Positions 1 through 8,440 of a stretch of 64,000 nt of DNA are shown here, piece by piece (the first letter of the stretch is position 1; each line of letters opens with the position of its first letter). A program made the translations under genes and the position numbers. The notes beneath the pieces were generated by a model. That model was given only the letters and a program-made list of their open reading frames with translations, was not told where the DNA came from and ran no database searches. Source of the DNA: Verrucomicrobiaceae bacterium (lineage in GTDB: Bacteria; Verrucomicrobiota; Verrucomicrobiia; Verrucomicrobiales; Verrucomicrobiaceae); contig JAEUHK010000030.1 in assembly GCA_016795465.1 (NCBI GenBank), forward strand, positions 186,001 through 250,000. Reading direction: 5' to 3'.

Positions 1-84
1 GAAATGCTCATTCTCCCCCTCGATGGCGGCTGGTGCGATGGTGGCGAGAATGAGGGGCAGCAGAGCGAGGGGCAGTGATTTCAT
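1..84 (-). CDS. Partial exported protein, N-terminal signal peptide only
   Basis: The reading frame starts with ATG at 84 on the minus strand and runs off the left edge of the window. The 28 visible residues begin M-K-S, continue with a leucine/alanine-rich hydrophobic core and end in an A-P-A-A type signal-peptidase site followed by an acidic stretch, so this is the start of an exported protein. It lies 31 bp downstream of the AAA ATPase gene on the same strand and could be co-transcribed. The function cannot be told from the fragment. Confidence 0.6.
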   Translation of the reverse strand, partial: MKSLPLALLPLILATIAPAAIEGENEHF

Positions 85-115
85 GCTACCATCCAAACGG
101 GGCAGCCCCGCCCTC

Positions 116-1234
116 TCATTCGTCCTCGTCGTCAAACACGATGCATGTCTTCGACGTCTCCTGACCGCGGAGACGTGTGTCACCAAAGCGCATCGTGAGC
201 TCCTGGGTCTTGATCTGGCAGGCCTCGGAAATGGCATCGCACAGGCCTTTCGAGTGGGAGACAATAATGATCTGCGATTCCTTCGCGGCGTGGGCGACCA
301 ACGTGGCCAGCGCTGGATACACCGACTCATTCAAGCTCGTTTCCGGCTCGTTCAAGACCAGCAGCGGCGGTGGCCGCGGACTGCACAAGACCGCCGCGAG
401 GCAGATGAACTGCAGCGTGCCATCCGAGATCTCATGCCCCGCCAGCGGACGCGGCAGCGTGTGGGCATGCCAGGCGAGGTGAAACCAATCACCGGTGCCG
501 ATGCTGAGACTCGCACCGGGAAAGGCCTGCTCGATAGCCTCGCGCAAAACATGCCCCTGAACGGTTTCAAAGATGGTCTGAAGCACCGCCGGAAGATTCG
601 AGGCATCCTCCGCGAGCACCGGCGACCAGTAACCACGGACCGGCTTGCGGGCCGGCGCATCCGCATCGGTCCTCATCGAGTGGTAAAAGCGCCACCGCTC
701 CAGGCAGAGACGCGCCTCCAGCACCTTTGGGTAGTTTTGCAGATCACGCACCAGTGTCAGCATCGACTCTGAGGAGCCGAGCGACTCGCCGACCTGCGTC
801 ATCACACCTTTCGCACCCGCCATGCGCACGAGCGGGCCTTTGCGCCGTGCCAGCAAACGGCCGCATGCACGCAGTTCCTCAAGTTTGATGTCGGGATCGA
901 GCCTGAAGGCCGTCTCATCGCCCGGCGCGGAAGGCATCAGGCCGCACTCAAAGCCCAGCTCAAAATCTTCGCTGACGACCTCGGCGGAAAAAGCCGTCAG
1001 ACGTGCGTGCTCATTGTTTCCCGTCCATAGCAGGCTCCGCATGCCGCCCTCCGTCGCCACCGCCTGAGCAAACTCTCCCCTGGCAAGTGAAGAGATCAGC
1101 CGCAGCCCCCGATAGACGTTTGTTTTGCCCACGCCGTTCTCGCCACGCAGCAGCGTAACACGCCCCAAGCGCAACCGCAGGTCCCGCAGCGAGCGATAGC
1201 CAGAAAGCCTCACCGATTTAATCATACGAACCAT
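116..1234 (-). CDS. AAA family ATPase, RecF/OLD-like predicted ATPase
   Basis: This 372-residue protein is a cytoplasmic SMC/RecF-type ATPase of the kind grouped as predicted ATPases (COG4637-like). The Walker A motif GENGVGKTN is at residues 31-39. A signature-like stretch SDGTLQFICLA lies near residue 270, the Walker B region LLVLNEPETSL near 300 and a switch region IIIVSHSKGL near 325. No nuclease (TOPRIM) or transmembrane domain is visible, so it is shorter than OLD nucleases. Such stand-alone ATPases occur in DNA repair and in defence loci, but no partner gene is next to it here. The start could also be the ATG three codons downstream (1225). It is divergent from the secreted propeller protein at 1330. 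The family call is firm; the role is unknown. Confidence 0.8.
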   Translation of the reverse strand: MVRMIKSVRLSGYRSLRDLRLRLGRVTLLRGENGVGKTNVYRGLRLISSLARGEFAQAVATEGGMRSLLWTGNNEHARLTAFSAEVVSEDFELGFECGLMPSAPGDETAFRLDPDIKLEELRACGRLLARRKGPLVRMAGAKGVMTQVGESLGSSESMLTLVRDLQNYPKVLEARLCLERWRFYHSMRTDADAPARKPVRGYWSPVLAEDASNLPAVLQTIFETVQGHVLREAIEQAFPGASLSIGTGDWFHLAWHAHTLPRPLAGHEISDGTLQFICLAAVLCSPRPPPLLVLNEPETSLNESVYPALATLVAHAAKESQIIIVSHSKGLCDAISEACQIKTQELTMRFGDTRLRGQETSKTCIVFDDEDE

Positions 1235-1329
1235 ACAAGCGGGTGCGTCGGCAGTGTCCAGAGAGCGTTTTCAGATCGAGTTCCGGTCGGCCTCTGGCAG
1301 AGTCGCACGCTTTGAGCCGTATCACCACC

Positions 1330-2871
1330 ATGCTCCGCCCTCTCGCTCTTCTTCTCGCCACTTCGTCGCTCACCGCCGCTGAGAAAACGCTGCCGTTTTG
1401 GGATCTCGCGCGTTGGGATGCTTGGAACAACGCGGAACTCGTCCAGACCACGCCGGAGGCGGTCGCGGCGGGGACTTACACCGATCCGCAGTTCCCGGAT
1501 GCGTCGATGGTGTTTCCGTCGGTGTGGCGGGATGCGGCGAGTGGCCACTGGCGCATGATTTACTCGATCAAATGGAGTCCGTTCACGATCATGGCCGCGC
1601 AGAGCGAGGATGGCATCGCGTGGAAGCCGCGGCCGGTGCCGGATGCGCAGCCGGAGGGCGGAAAGCTCGCGCCGCATCATGTGTTCACCTTCACGCATGG
1701 ACAGGGCAGCGGCGTGTATCACGATCCCGTCGCGGCGGATGGCTTTCCCTTTAAAATGTTCGGCCGGCAGGACCCGGACGCGGTGTTTGAGCAGGCGCTC
1801 GCCGACCCGAAGCATCGCTGGCACGACATCGCGAAGCGCGAGGGCAAGAAGCGCTACATGAGCATGGCCGCCACGCTCGTCTCGAAGGACGGGCTGCACT
1901 GGCAGGTGAAAAAGGATGGCGATTGGGCCACCGATGATTGGTCGCCGGAGCCACCAGTGTTTTGCTTCTTTCGCGAGAGCGATCTCACGCACGTCCTCAC
2001 CGCTCGACCCGGCTGGGGAGATCGTCGCCTCGCGGTGCGCGAGACGCGCGACTTCACGACGTGGAGCGAGCCCACGCTGCATCTGCAACCCGACGCGCTC
2101 GATGTGGACGGCCCGTTGGGCTTTTACGGCATGCCGGTGATCCGCAGCGGCCCGGGCTATGTCGGCGTGCTTTGGACATTCCGAAACTCCAGCAGCGTGC
2201 CGGTCAACAGCTTCAACCAGTTCTTCGGCGACTTCGACTCACAACTCACCTTCAGCTACGACGGCGATCACTTCATCCGCGGCCAAAGGAAGCCCTTCAT
2301 CGCGCTGAATCCCATCCCGCAGCACGGTTGCGCCCAAATCCGCCCCAGTAGCCTCGTCGCCAGCGACACCGAGGTGCGCATCTATTCCGAAAGCCACAAA
2401 GGCGCGCACGGTCGCGAACGCGCCGCGAAAAACGCCACCAAAGAGCCCACCAGCGCCGTGCTGCTGCACACCATGCGCAAAGATGGTTTCATGCACCTGC
2501 GCTCCCGCGGCGACTTCGCCCGCATCCAATCGAAACCCATGCTGCTCAAGTCCGCTCAACTCGCGCTAAATGCCGCCGCCGACTTCGGCGAGGTGCGTTT
2601 CCAGATCACCGATGTCAAAAGCGTGCCGCAGCCCGGTTTGAGCTTCGAAGACTGCATTCCCATGCGAAACGCGAACTCGCTCCATCACGCGCTGACCTGG
2701 AAAAATGCCACGCTGGAGCCAAACGTCGGCAAAGTCGTCCGTTTGGAGATCGAGTTCCGTCAGACGAACCTTTTCGCCCTCTACGGCGACTGGCACTTCA
2801 TCGACGCCCAAGACCTCTGGCTCATCGAAGACGGCAAACCGGCTCCGATGAAGCGATTCGACAATCCGTAA
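1330..2871 (+). CDS. Exported five-bladed beta-propeller protein, glycosidase-like
   Basis: The chosen ATG at 1330 gives a 513-residue protein with a clear signal peptide (MLRPLALLLATSSLTAAEK); the longer upstream frame has no signal character. The body has repeats typical of GH32/GH43/GH130-type five-bladed propellers: PSVWRDAASGHWRMIYS, SEDGIAWKPRP, SKDGLHWQV and FTTWSEPTL. The C-terminal part, about residues 420-513, looks like a beta-sandwich. It probably acts outside the cytoplasm on a carbohydrate or related polymer. It is convergent with the sulfatase (12 bp between stops), and a sulfatase and a BNR protein follow nearby, which suggests sulfated glycan use. I could not identify catalytic acids, so no enzyme name is given. 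Confidence 0.6.
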   Translation: MLRPLALLLATSSLTAAEKTLPFWDLARWDAWNNAELVQTTPEAVAAGTYTDPQFPDASMVFPSVWRDAASGHWRMIYSIKWSPFTIMAAQSEDGIAWKPRPVPDAQPEGGKLAPHHVFTFTHGQGSGVYHDPVAADGFPFKMFGRQDPDAVFEQALADPKHRWHDIAKREGKKRYMSMAATLVSKDGLHWQVKKDGDWATDDWSPEPPVFCFFRESDLTHVLTARPGWGDRRLAVRETRDFTTWSEPTLHLQPDALDVDGPLGFYGMPVIRSGPGYVGVLWTFRNSSSVPVNSFNQFFGDFDSQLTFSYDGDHFIRGQRKPFIALNPIPQHGCAQIRPSSLVASDTEVRIYSESHKGAHGRERAAKNATKEPTSAVLLHTMRKDGFMHLRSRGDFARIQSKPMLLKSAQLALNAAADFGEVRFQITDVKSVPQPGLSFEDCIPMRNANSLHHALTWKNATLEPNVGKVVRLEIEFRQTNLFALYGDWHFIDAQDLWLIEDGKPAPMKRFDNP

Positions 2872-2883
2872 GCGAGACTTGAA

Positions 2884-4326
2884 TCAGCGATTCCATGCCT
2901 GCTTGGTCTTCGTCTCCTCAAACTGCCGATTGGCGTCAAAATGCGGGTTTTCAGCCGGAATGGGCGCTGGGATGGATTTGAGCCAAGTGTGCAGTTTGGC
3001 GCTCATGGCCTCGGCGCGGGCTTTTTCGACGGTGGAGAGGTCGTGGGACTCGGAGAGGTCGTCGCGGAGGTTGAAGAGTTCGAGTTTGCGACCGGGTTGG
3101 TAGCGCAGGTTCGCATCAAAGGAGTCGCCGAAGTGCTCGATGAGCTTCCAATCGCCCTCGCGGACGACCGCGCAGGGTGTGGCGGCCCAGCGGAGATCGT
3201 AGAGCGGCATGTGGAAGTAGAGCGGGCGCTCGGGAAGCTTTTCGCCGTGGAGGAGCGGGAGTAGATTGAGGCCATCGCAGACAGGAGTGTCTGCATCACT
3301 TTCCGCCGCGGCGAGCAGCGTCGGCATCCAATCGGTGACGTGCACGGGGCTGGAGCAGGTTTGACCGGCTTTCACGCTCGCAGGCCAGCTCAAGAGGCAG
3401 GGCACGCGGATGCCGCCTTCATACGGCGAGCCCTTGCCGGAGCGCAGCGGCGCGTTGTCGAACTCCTGCGTTTTGATTTCGAGCTGACCGCTCGTCGTGG
3501 TGTTGTAGTTCGTGTCGAGACCGCCGTTGTCGGAAAGGAAGACGACGATCGTGTTCTCACGCTGCTTCGTTTCATCCAGCGCAGCCATGAGGCGGCCGAT
3601 GCTGGTGTCGAGGTGCTCGATGGCGGCGAGGTAAGTCGCGTTGAACATGCCCGACTCCGGCGCACCGGCCGCGCGATGCTTTTTCACCAACTCCGGCGGT
3701 GCGGAAACGGTGCCATGCAGCGTGTGATGCGCCAAATAGAAGAACCACGGCTTCTCCCGGCGCTCGCGCATGAAGCCGATGGCCGAATCGGTGAGGTGAT
3801 CGACCCATTTGTCGCCCTCGTTTTGCGTTCCGGGGCCTCGCGATGCAACGAACTCGAACCCATGCGCGTCACCGGCCTTCAACTGCACATAATCGCCATC
3901 CGCGCCCGACGTGAGATGCCATTTGCCGGCCATGCCGGTGCGATAACCGGCCTTGCGCAGCAACTTCGGCAGCGTGGGCCACTCGCGCGGCAATTGCTCG
4001 CGAAACGCCGGCTCCTGCATCCGCGCCCACGGCAGTCCATACCACGGAATGACATGCCACATGCCGTTGCGCGCTGTGTGCTGCCCCGTGAACAAGGCCG
4101 CGCGAGTCGGCGTGCATTGCGGCATCACATACGCATCCGTGAATCGCATGCCCTCAGCCGCCAGCCGGTCCAGATTCGGCGTGGGCACTTTCTTCGAGCC
4201 ATAGCAGCCCAGCGTGGCCCAGCCTTGGTCATCCGTGAGGATGAAGAGGATGTTCGGGCGCGGCTGCGCCGCGAATGAGGAATGCAGAAGGACGAATGAC
4301 GAAAAGAAGAGGATGAAAAAGCGCAT
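2884..4326 (-). CDS. Secreted sulfatase (arylsulfatase family)
   Basis: This 480-residue protein has a signal peptide ending near residue 20 (SSFAAQ) and then the sulfatase N-terminal signature NILFILTDDQGW with metal-binding aspartates. The formylglycine motif is CTPTR at residues 71-75, so it is the cysteine type needing a formylglycine-generating enzyme, which is not in this window. A second metal site, FLSDNGG, is near residue 265. Length and motif order match S1 sulfatases. It should hydrolyse sulfate esters in the periplasm or outside the cell. The DNA coding the signal peptide (about 4273-4303) consists of a degenerate short repeat also present at 27531-27563. Confidence 0.9.
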   Translation of the reverse strand: MRFFILFFSSFVLLHSSFAAQPRPNILFILTDDQGWATLGCYGSKKVPTPNLDRLAAEGMRFTDAYVMPQCTPTRAALFTGQHTARNGMWHVIPWYGLPWARMQEPAFREQLPREWPTLPKLLRKAGYRTGMAGKWHLTSGADGDYVQLKAGDAHGFEFVASRGPGTQNEGDKWVDHLTDSAIGFMRERREKPWFFYLAHHTLHGTVSAPPELVKKHRAAGAPESGMFNATYLAAIEHLDTSIGRLMAALDETKQRENTIVVFLSDNGGLDTNYNTTTSGQLEIKTQEFDNAPLRSGKGSPYEGGIRVPCLLSWPASVKAGQTCSSPVHVTDWMPTLLAAAESDADTPVCDGLNLLPLLHGEKLPERPLYFHMPLYDLRWAATPCAVVREGDWKLIEHFGDSFDANLRYQPGRKLELFNLRDDLSESHDLSTVEKARAEAMSAKLHTWLKSIPAPIPAENPHFDANRQFEETKTKQAWNR

Positions 4327-4350
4327 GGGAAAGAGCAGTCGAAATTTATT

Positions 4351-4429
4351 AACCGCTAATGTGACGCTGATTAAACGCTAATCCCAAACCGGCTTGGATT
4401 AGCGTCATGTCAGCATCTTATCAGCGGTT
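4351..4429. repeat. Imperfect palindrome built from CGCTAAT-like units
   Basis: Two 33-bp arms (4351-4383 and 4397-4429) are imperfect reverse complements: AACCGCTAAT on the left pairs with the rightmost arm end, and CGCTAATC pairs with GATTAGCG across a 13-bp loop. Inside the arms CGCTAAT/CGCTGAT recurs with a period of about 10 bp. It fills the 122-bp spacer between two minus-strand genes, the BNR protein and the sulfatase. It could act as an RNA hairpin between them, but it lacks a terminal T-run on the minus strand. Confidence 0.7.
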
Positions 4430-4448
4430 CAAAACATGGCTTCTCATC

Positions 4449-5564
4449 TCACGGAGCGACCAAGCCCCACGCACCCGCGCGAAGTCCCTGCGCGCCGCCT
4501 TTGATGTCGGGTGGAGTGTATTGATGCACTTCCTGCCAGGTTTGGCCGTTGTCGGTGCTGCGTTGGATGTTCGTGGGCTGCGGATGGATGCTGATGAGCG
4601 TTCCTTGGTCGCTGGCGATGATTTTGCCTTCGGGGACGGCGGTGGGGAGGTCGCGCCAGGTTTGGCCGTCGGTGCTGGCGCGGGATTTTTTGCCGCAGAG
4701 CCAGAACTCGTTGCCTACGACGCTCAAAGTGGCGCGTTGCGTGCCGGTGGCGTGTGGACCAGTCCAGGTTTCTCCGGCGTCGGTGCTGGTCCAGGCGTTG
4801 GCGGCGTCTTTGTCGGTCATGACGAGCAGGCGGCCGTTGAAGAGCATCTCGCCGCGACCGGTGGAGGCATCGAGACCCTTCGGTGCGAGCCATTTCCAGG
4901 TCTTGCCGAGGTCATCGCTGGCGAAGAGGTTGCCAAACTTCGCGCCGGAGTCGCCGCGATTGTCACCGAGCGCGAGGAAGCGACCGCTGGCATCGCCGCA
5001 ATACACCGCGCCGACGTGATGCGTGCTCAGCTTGCCACGTGGATCGTCCTTGAACGCGCCCCACATGCCAAAGGAGCTAAATGTCTGCCCGAGATCGCTC
5101 GTGGCGCAGAAGGTCATGTAGCCGCTGCCGACGAAGGTGCCTTTTCCCGCCGCGATGCCCCAGGTGCCGGGCATCACGCGCGCATCGCCCTTGCCCTCCG
5201 GCAGCTTCGCGGTGCCTTTCGTGAGATGACGCCAGTTCACCGCGTCATCGGAGGCCAGATAGATCGTCGGCGCGCCCCAACCGACCGGCACGACAAACAC
5301 CCCGCCCGTGTAAGCGACCGCCTTCGTCGCCCACGGCCCATGATCCGCACCCGGCGCGGCGAAATAACTCTGCGTCCACGTTTTGCCATCGTCCTTCGAC
5401 ACGAGAATGCGTGCTCCGTGCCCCGCGACAACAAACGCACCGACCTTCGGGTTCGGTTTGAAGTCACCGCCAAATGGAATCGCCTCGCGACGCTTCACAT
5501 CTTCAGGTGATTCATTCGCAGCGAAAGCGGTGACGGCGAGCAGGAGGAAAAGAAGCGATTTCAT
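4449..5564 (-). CDS. Exported BNR/sialidase-like beta-propeller protein
   Basis: Starting at the ATG at 5564 gives 371 residues with a strong signal peptide (MKSLLFLLLAVTAFAANE); the 37 residues upstream look like non-coding translation. The protein carries repeated Asp-box (BNR) motifs S-x-D-x-G-x-T-W: SKDDGKTWTQ, SDDLGKTWKW, STDAGETWTG and STDNGQTWQE. These mark a sialidase-type or photosystem-assembly-like propeller exported to the periplasm. The sialidase catalytic residues (Arg triad, Tyr/Glu pair) cannot be placed with confidence, so it may be a non-catalytic binding propeller. It lies upstream of the sulfatase on the same strand, with the palindromic repeat between. Confidence 0.65.
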   Translation of the reverse strand: MKSLLFLLLAVTAFAANESPEDVKRREAIPFGGDFKPNPKVGAFVVAGHGARILVSKDDGKTWTQSYFAAPGADHGPWATKAVAYTGGVFVVPVGWGAPTIYLASDDAVNWRHLTKGTAKLPEGKGDARVMPGTWGIAAGKGTFVGSGYMTFCATSDLGQTFSSFGMWGAFKDDPRGKLSTHHVGAVYCGDASGRFLALGDNRGDSGAKFGNLFASDDLGKTWKWLAPKGLDASTGRGEMLFNGRLLVMTDKDAANAWTSTDAGETWTGPHATGTQRATLSVVGNEFWLCGKKSRASTDGQTWRDLPTAVPEGKIIASDQGTLISIHPQPTNIQRSTDNGQTWQEVHQYTPPDIKGGAQGLRAGAWGLVAP

Positions 5565-5667
5565 GAACGAGGCTGGAACGTGCGGCCCACGGCCGGTCTG
5601 ACAGCCGATCGCGACGCACGGCTTTTTGCGCTCACGCTTCAAGGTTCCGCCCCGGAGGCCCGTATGA

Positions 5668-7053
5668 GTGTGCATGACCGGCCACGATCACGGACATGCC
5701 TTCACCTTCATGAACCCGCGCGTGCGGGATGGGGTGGTCGTGCATAGTCGGCGCTCGGTGCTGAAAACGAGCCTCGCGGGGCTTGGCGGGCTCACTTTGC
5801 CCGGTTTGATGAAACTGCGCGCGGAAGGGAAAGCGACGAAGAGCGGCAAATCGGTCATTTTGCTCTGGATGACGGGCGGACCATCCCACATCGACACGTG
5901 GGACCCGAAGCCGGACCGGCCCATCGAGAACCGCGGGCCGTTTAAGACTATTCAAACGAAGCTGCCCGGCGTGCGCATCTGTGAGTTCCTGCCGAAGCAG
6001 GCCGCAATGCTCGATCAGTTCACGCTGATTCGCTCGGTCGATTGCCGTTTCAGCAACCATGAGCCGAACATGGTCATGCAGACGGCCAATTTGACCAACG
6101 AGCCGCGCACGAACCCGAAGGCGAAGTATTTCCCCTCCTTCGGCAGCATCGTGGCGAAGCATCACGGCGCGAATCATCCCGCGATGCCGCCCTACGTCGT
6201 GCTGAACATGAAATCGCGCTCGCACGTGGCCTGGGGCGGCTACCTCGGCACGCAGTATGATCCGTTTGATGGCAACAACGCCGCGAAACTCTTCCAACTG
6301 CCCGCCGGACTCAGCATGGACCGCCTGCACGCGCGCCAGACGCTCAGCCGGCAGATGGACGGCCTGCGTGCCGACATCGACGCGAGCGGCATGATGGGCG
6401 CGATGGACACTTTCGGCCAAAAGGCCTTCGACATCGTCGCGGGAGGCCGTGCGCAGGAGGCCTTCGATTTGGAACAAGAGCCGAAAAAGGTGCGAGATCG
6501 CTATGGTGACCACGATTGGGCCAAACAAGCGCTTCTGGCGCGTCGCCTCGTCGAGCGCGGCTCATCGTTTGTGACCATCGATCTCAGCAATCACGGCGCG
6601 AGCGGCACTTGGGACAATCACGGCGACAACATCCCGCCCTACGGCGGCATCTGGAATGGATTGCGGCCGCTGCTGCCCGTTTTCGACCACGTCATCACCA
6701 CGCTGGTGAGCGATCTGCGTGAGCGGGGCCTGCTGGATGACACACTCGTCATCGCGATGGGTGAATTTGGCCGCACGCCGAATCTCGGCACCCAAGGCAG
6801 CACGGATGGCCGCAATCACTGGCCCGTCGTGATGAGCATGTGCATGGCCGGCGGTGGCTTCCGGCACGGGCAGGTCATCGGCGCGAGCACCAAAGACGGC
6901 GCGGAGATCTCCGAGCGCCCCGTGACGCCGTCCGATCTCGCCGCGACGATTTACCACCACATGGGCGTGCCATTGGATGCCACCTACAACGACCATCAAG
7001 GCCGCCCGAACTTCATCGTCGATGGCGGCAGGCCGATCGCGGAGCTGATTTAA
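5668..7053 (+). CDS. DUF1501 family protein with Tat-type signal
   Basis: This 461-residue member of DUF1501 has a fold related to the alkaline phosphatase/sulfatase superfamily. A twin-arginine signal (SRRSVLKTSLAGLGGL) starts near residue 28, followed by family-typical VILLWMTGGPSHIDTWDPKP, STDGRNHWPVVMSMCMAGGG and TIYHHMGVPLD. A GTG at 5668 with GGAGG nine bases upstream is preferred; ATG at 5674 and 5710 are alternatives. In PVC bacteria DUF1501 genes usually sit beside a DUF1549/DUF1553 partner, but here the nearest such gene is about 48 kb away, so this copy is an orphan. Its stop codon interlocks with that of the convergent methyltransferase (7050-7053). The biochemical role of the family is not established. 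Confidence 0.85.
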   Translation: MCMTGHDHGHAFTFMNPRVRDGVVVHSRRSVLKTSLAGLGGLTLPGLMKLRAEGKATKSGKSVILLWMTGGPSHIDTWDPKPDRPIENRGPFKTIQTKLPGVRICEFLPKQAAMLDQFTLIRSVDCRFSNHEPNMVMQTANLTNEPRTNPKAKYFPSFGSIVAKHHGANHPAMPPYVVLNMKSRSHVAWGGYLGTQYDPFDGNNAAKLFQLPAGLSMDRLHARQTLSRQMDGLRADIDASGMMGAMDTFGQKAFDIVAGGRAQEAFDLEQEPKKVRDRYGDHDWAKQALLARRLVERGSSFVTIDLSNHGASGTWDNHGDNIPPYGGIWNGLRPLLPVFDHVITTLVSDLRERGLLDDTLVIAMGEFGRTPNLGTQGSTDGRNHWPVVMSMCMAGGGFRHGQVIGASTKDGAEISERPVTPSDLAATIYHHMGVPLDATYNDHQGRPNFIVDGGRPIAELI

Positions 7054-7730
7054 GGTCTTTTGAACTTCACGAAGTAGTTCTCCGTCAGCACGTCCTTCAC
7101 CTCGCCGATCTTCTCAAAGCCTGCGGCGGTCACTTCGGCCTCGAAGACCTCTTGCCCGGCACGAACGTGGCCCATGATGAAGTCACTCGATTCACCAGGG
7201 ATGCGTTTGAAATCGATGAGCACCAGCTCGCCGCCAGGCTTCAAGGCCTCGCGCAGCGTGGCGAGCGTGGCCTGCGGATACTCGAAGTGGTGATACACAT
7301 CGCAGATGAAGGCGAGGTCGATGCTCGCCTCCGGCAGTTCGACGCTCTTTTCGGTGCAGAGGATGGTCTGCACGTTCGAGGCGCTGGCCTTGCTGGCGCG
7401 AGCCTTGATGTGTTCGAGGAAGTTTTTGGCGATTTCGACGGCGAAGACCTTCCCATCGGCACCGACGGCCTGGGCGAAGTGCAGCGTGAACAGCCCCGTG
7501 CCCGCGCCGATGTCCGCCATGGCCATGCCAGGCTTCAAGCCGGCTGCGGCGACGATTCTCTCGCGCTGGTGGAAGATCTCGCGGCTCTCCGTTTCGAATT
7601 TCTTGGTCCATTCCTCGACGTTGAGCTTCGGATCGAGGAATTTGTCATTGATGCCCGGTTTGACGCTCGCTTCCTGCGAGAAGACCAAAGTGGCGAAGAT
7701 AAGAAAAAGGGCGGTGAGGCGTGTTTTCAT
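7050..7730 (-). CDS. Exported SAM-dependent methyltransferase, last gene of ArsR operon
   Basis: This 226-residue class I methyltransferase has the glycine-rich SAM motif MADIGAGTG at residues 71-79, an acidic FAVEIA after strand 2 and the post-motif PGGELVLIDF. Unusually it begins with a good signal peptide ([21 protein letters not shown]), so it is predicted to be exported or membrane-anchored, where SAM supply is unclear. The ATG overlaps the stop of the upstream ABC ATPase gene by ATGA (7727-7730), so it is translationally coupled and is the tenth gene of the sulfur operon. A substrate such as a thiol or metalloid is possible but not shown. Confidence 0.75.
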   Translation of the reverse strand: MKTRLTALFLIFATLVFSQEASVKPGINDKFLDPKLNVEEWTKKFETESREIFHQRERIVAAAGLKPGMAMADIGAGTGLFTLHFAQAVGADGKVFAVEIAKNFLEHIKARASKASASNVQTILCTEKSVELPEASIDLAFICDVYHHFEYPQATLATLREALKPGGELVLIDFKRIPGESSDFIMGHVRAGQEVFEAEVTAAGFEKIGEVKDVLTENYFVKFKRP

Positions 7731-8440
7731 GGTTTGGACTGGGTTTGGGAAGGAGGACGTTCGATGAGGCCACCGTCTTCCATTTCGAGAATGCGGTCGA
7801 AGACATCGAGCGTGCGGTGATCGTGCGTGACGACGACGACGCCGGCGTTTTGCTCGCGGGCGACTTTGCCGAAGAGTTCCATCACCTGGCGGCCGCGCTG
7901 GCTGTCGAGCGCGGCAGTGGGTTCATCGGCAAGGATGAGGCCGGGCTTGTTGGCGAGCGCACGGGCCACGGCGACGCGTTGCTGCTCGCCGCCGGAGAGT
8001 GCGACGGGCAAATTGTGTGCCCGGGGACCAACGTCGAGGTAGTCGAGCAGTTCCATGGCGCGGCGTTTGGCTTCGCGTGGGCTGGTGTCGTTCACTTCGA
8101 GGGCGATCTGCACATTTTCCAAAGCGGTGAGGAAAGGAATGAGATTCGCTTTTTGAAACACAAAGCCGAGATGCTGGCGGCGAAAGGTTCGCAGATCGAC
8201 GAGCGCCTTGGGGCCATCGAGCACGGGCGTGCCGTCGATGGCGATGCGACCGCTGGTGGGCAGATTGATGAGCGCCATGGCGGTGAGGATGGTGGATTTG
8301 CCGCTGCCGCTGGGGCCGAGCATGCCGACGACCTCGCCACGAGCGATGCTGAGCGAGGCATCACGCACGGCGATGACCTCGGTGTGGCCGCTGCCATACA
8401 CTTTGCGCAGGTTTTGGACCTCGACGGCGGGCGTGCTCAT
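7727..8440 (-). CDS. ABC transporter ATP-binding protein (LolD/MacB/DevA type)
   Basis: The ATG at 8440 gives 237 residues; upstream sequence in this frame belongs to the permease gene in another frame. It has Walker [10 protein letters not shown] (residues 42-50), Q-loop [10 protein letters not shown], signature [15 protein letters not shown], Walker [13 protein letters not shown] and the switch histidine in VVVTHD. This is the ATPase of a type VII (MacB-like) or DevBCA-like exporter. Its start overlaps the permease stop (ATGA, 8437-8440) and the adaptor gene lies upstream, so the trio makes a complete inner-membrane export unit. No TolC homologue is in the window. Confidence 0.92.
   Translation of the reverse strand: MSTPAVEVQNLRKVYGSGHTEVIAVRDASLSIARGEVVGMLGPSGSGKSTILTAMALINLPTSGRIAIDGTPVLDGPKALVDLRTFRRQHLGFVFQKANLIPFLTALENVQIALEVNDTSPREAKRRAMELLDYLDVGPRAHNLPVALSGGEQQRVAVARALANKPGLILADEPTAALDSQRGRQVMELFGKVAREQNAGVVVVTHDHRTLDVFDRILEMEDGGLIERPPSQTQSKP

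Noticed and set aside
116..1234. AAA ATPase as part of an anti-phage defence system
   Set aside because: OLD-like ATPases occur in defence loci, but no nuclease, toxin or reverse transcriptase partner is adjacent; the left neighbour is a partial exported protein.
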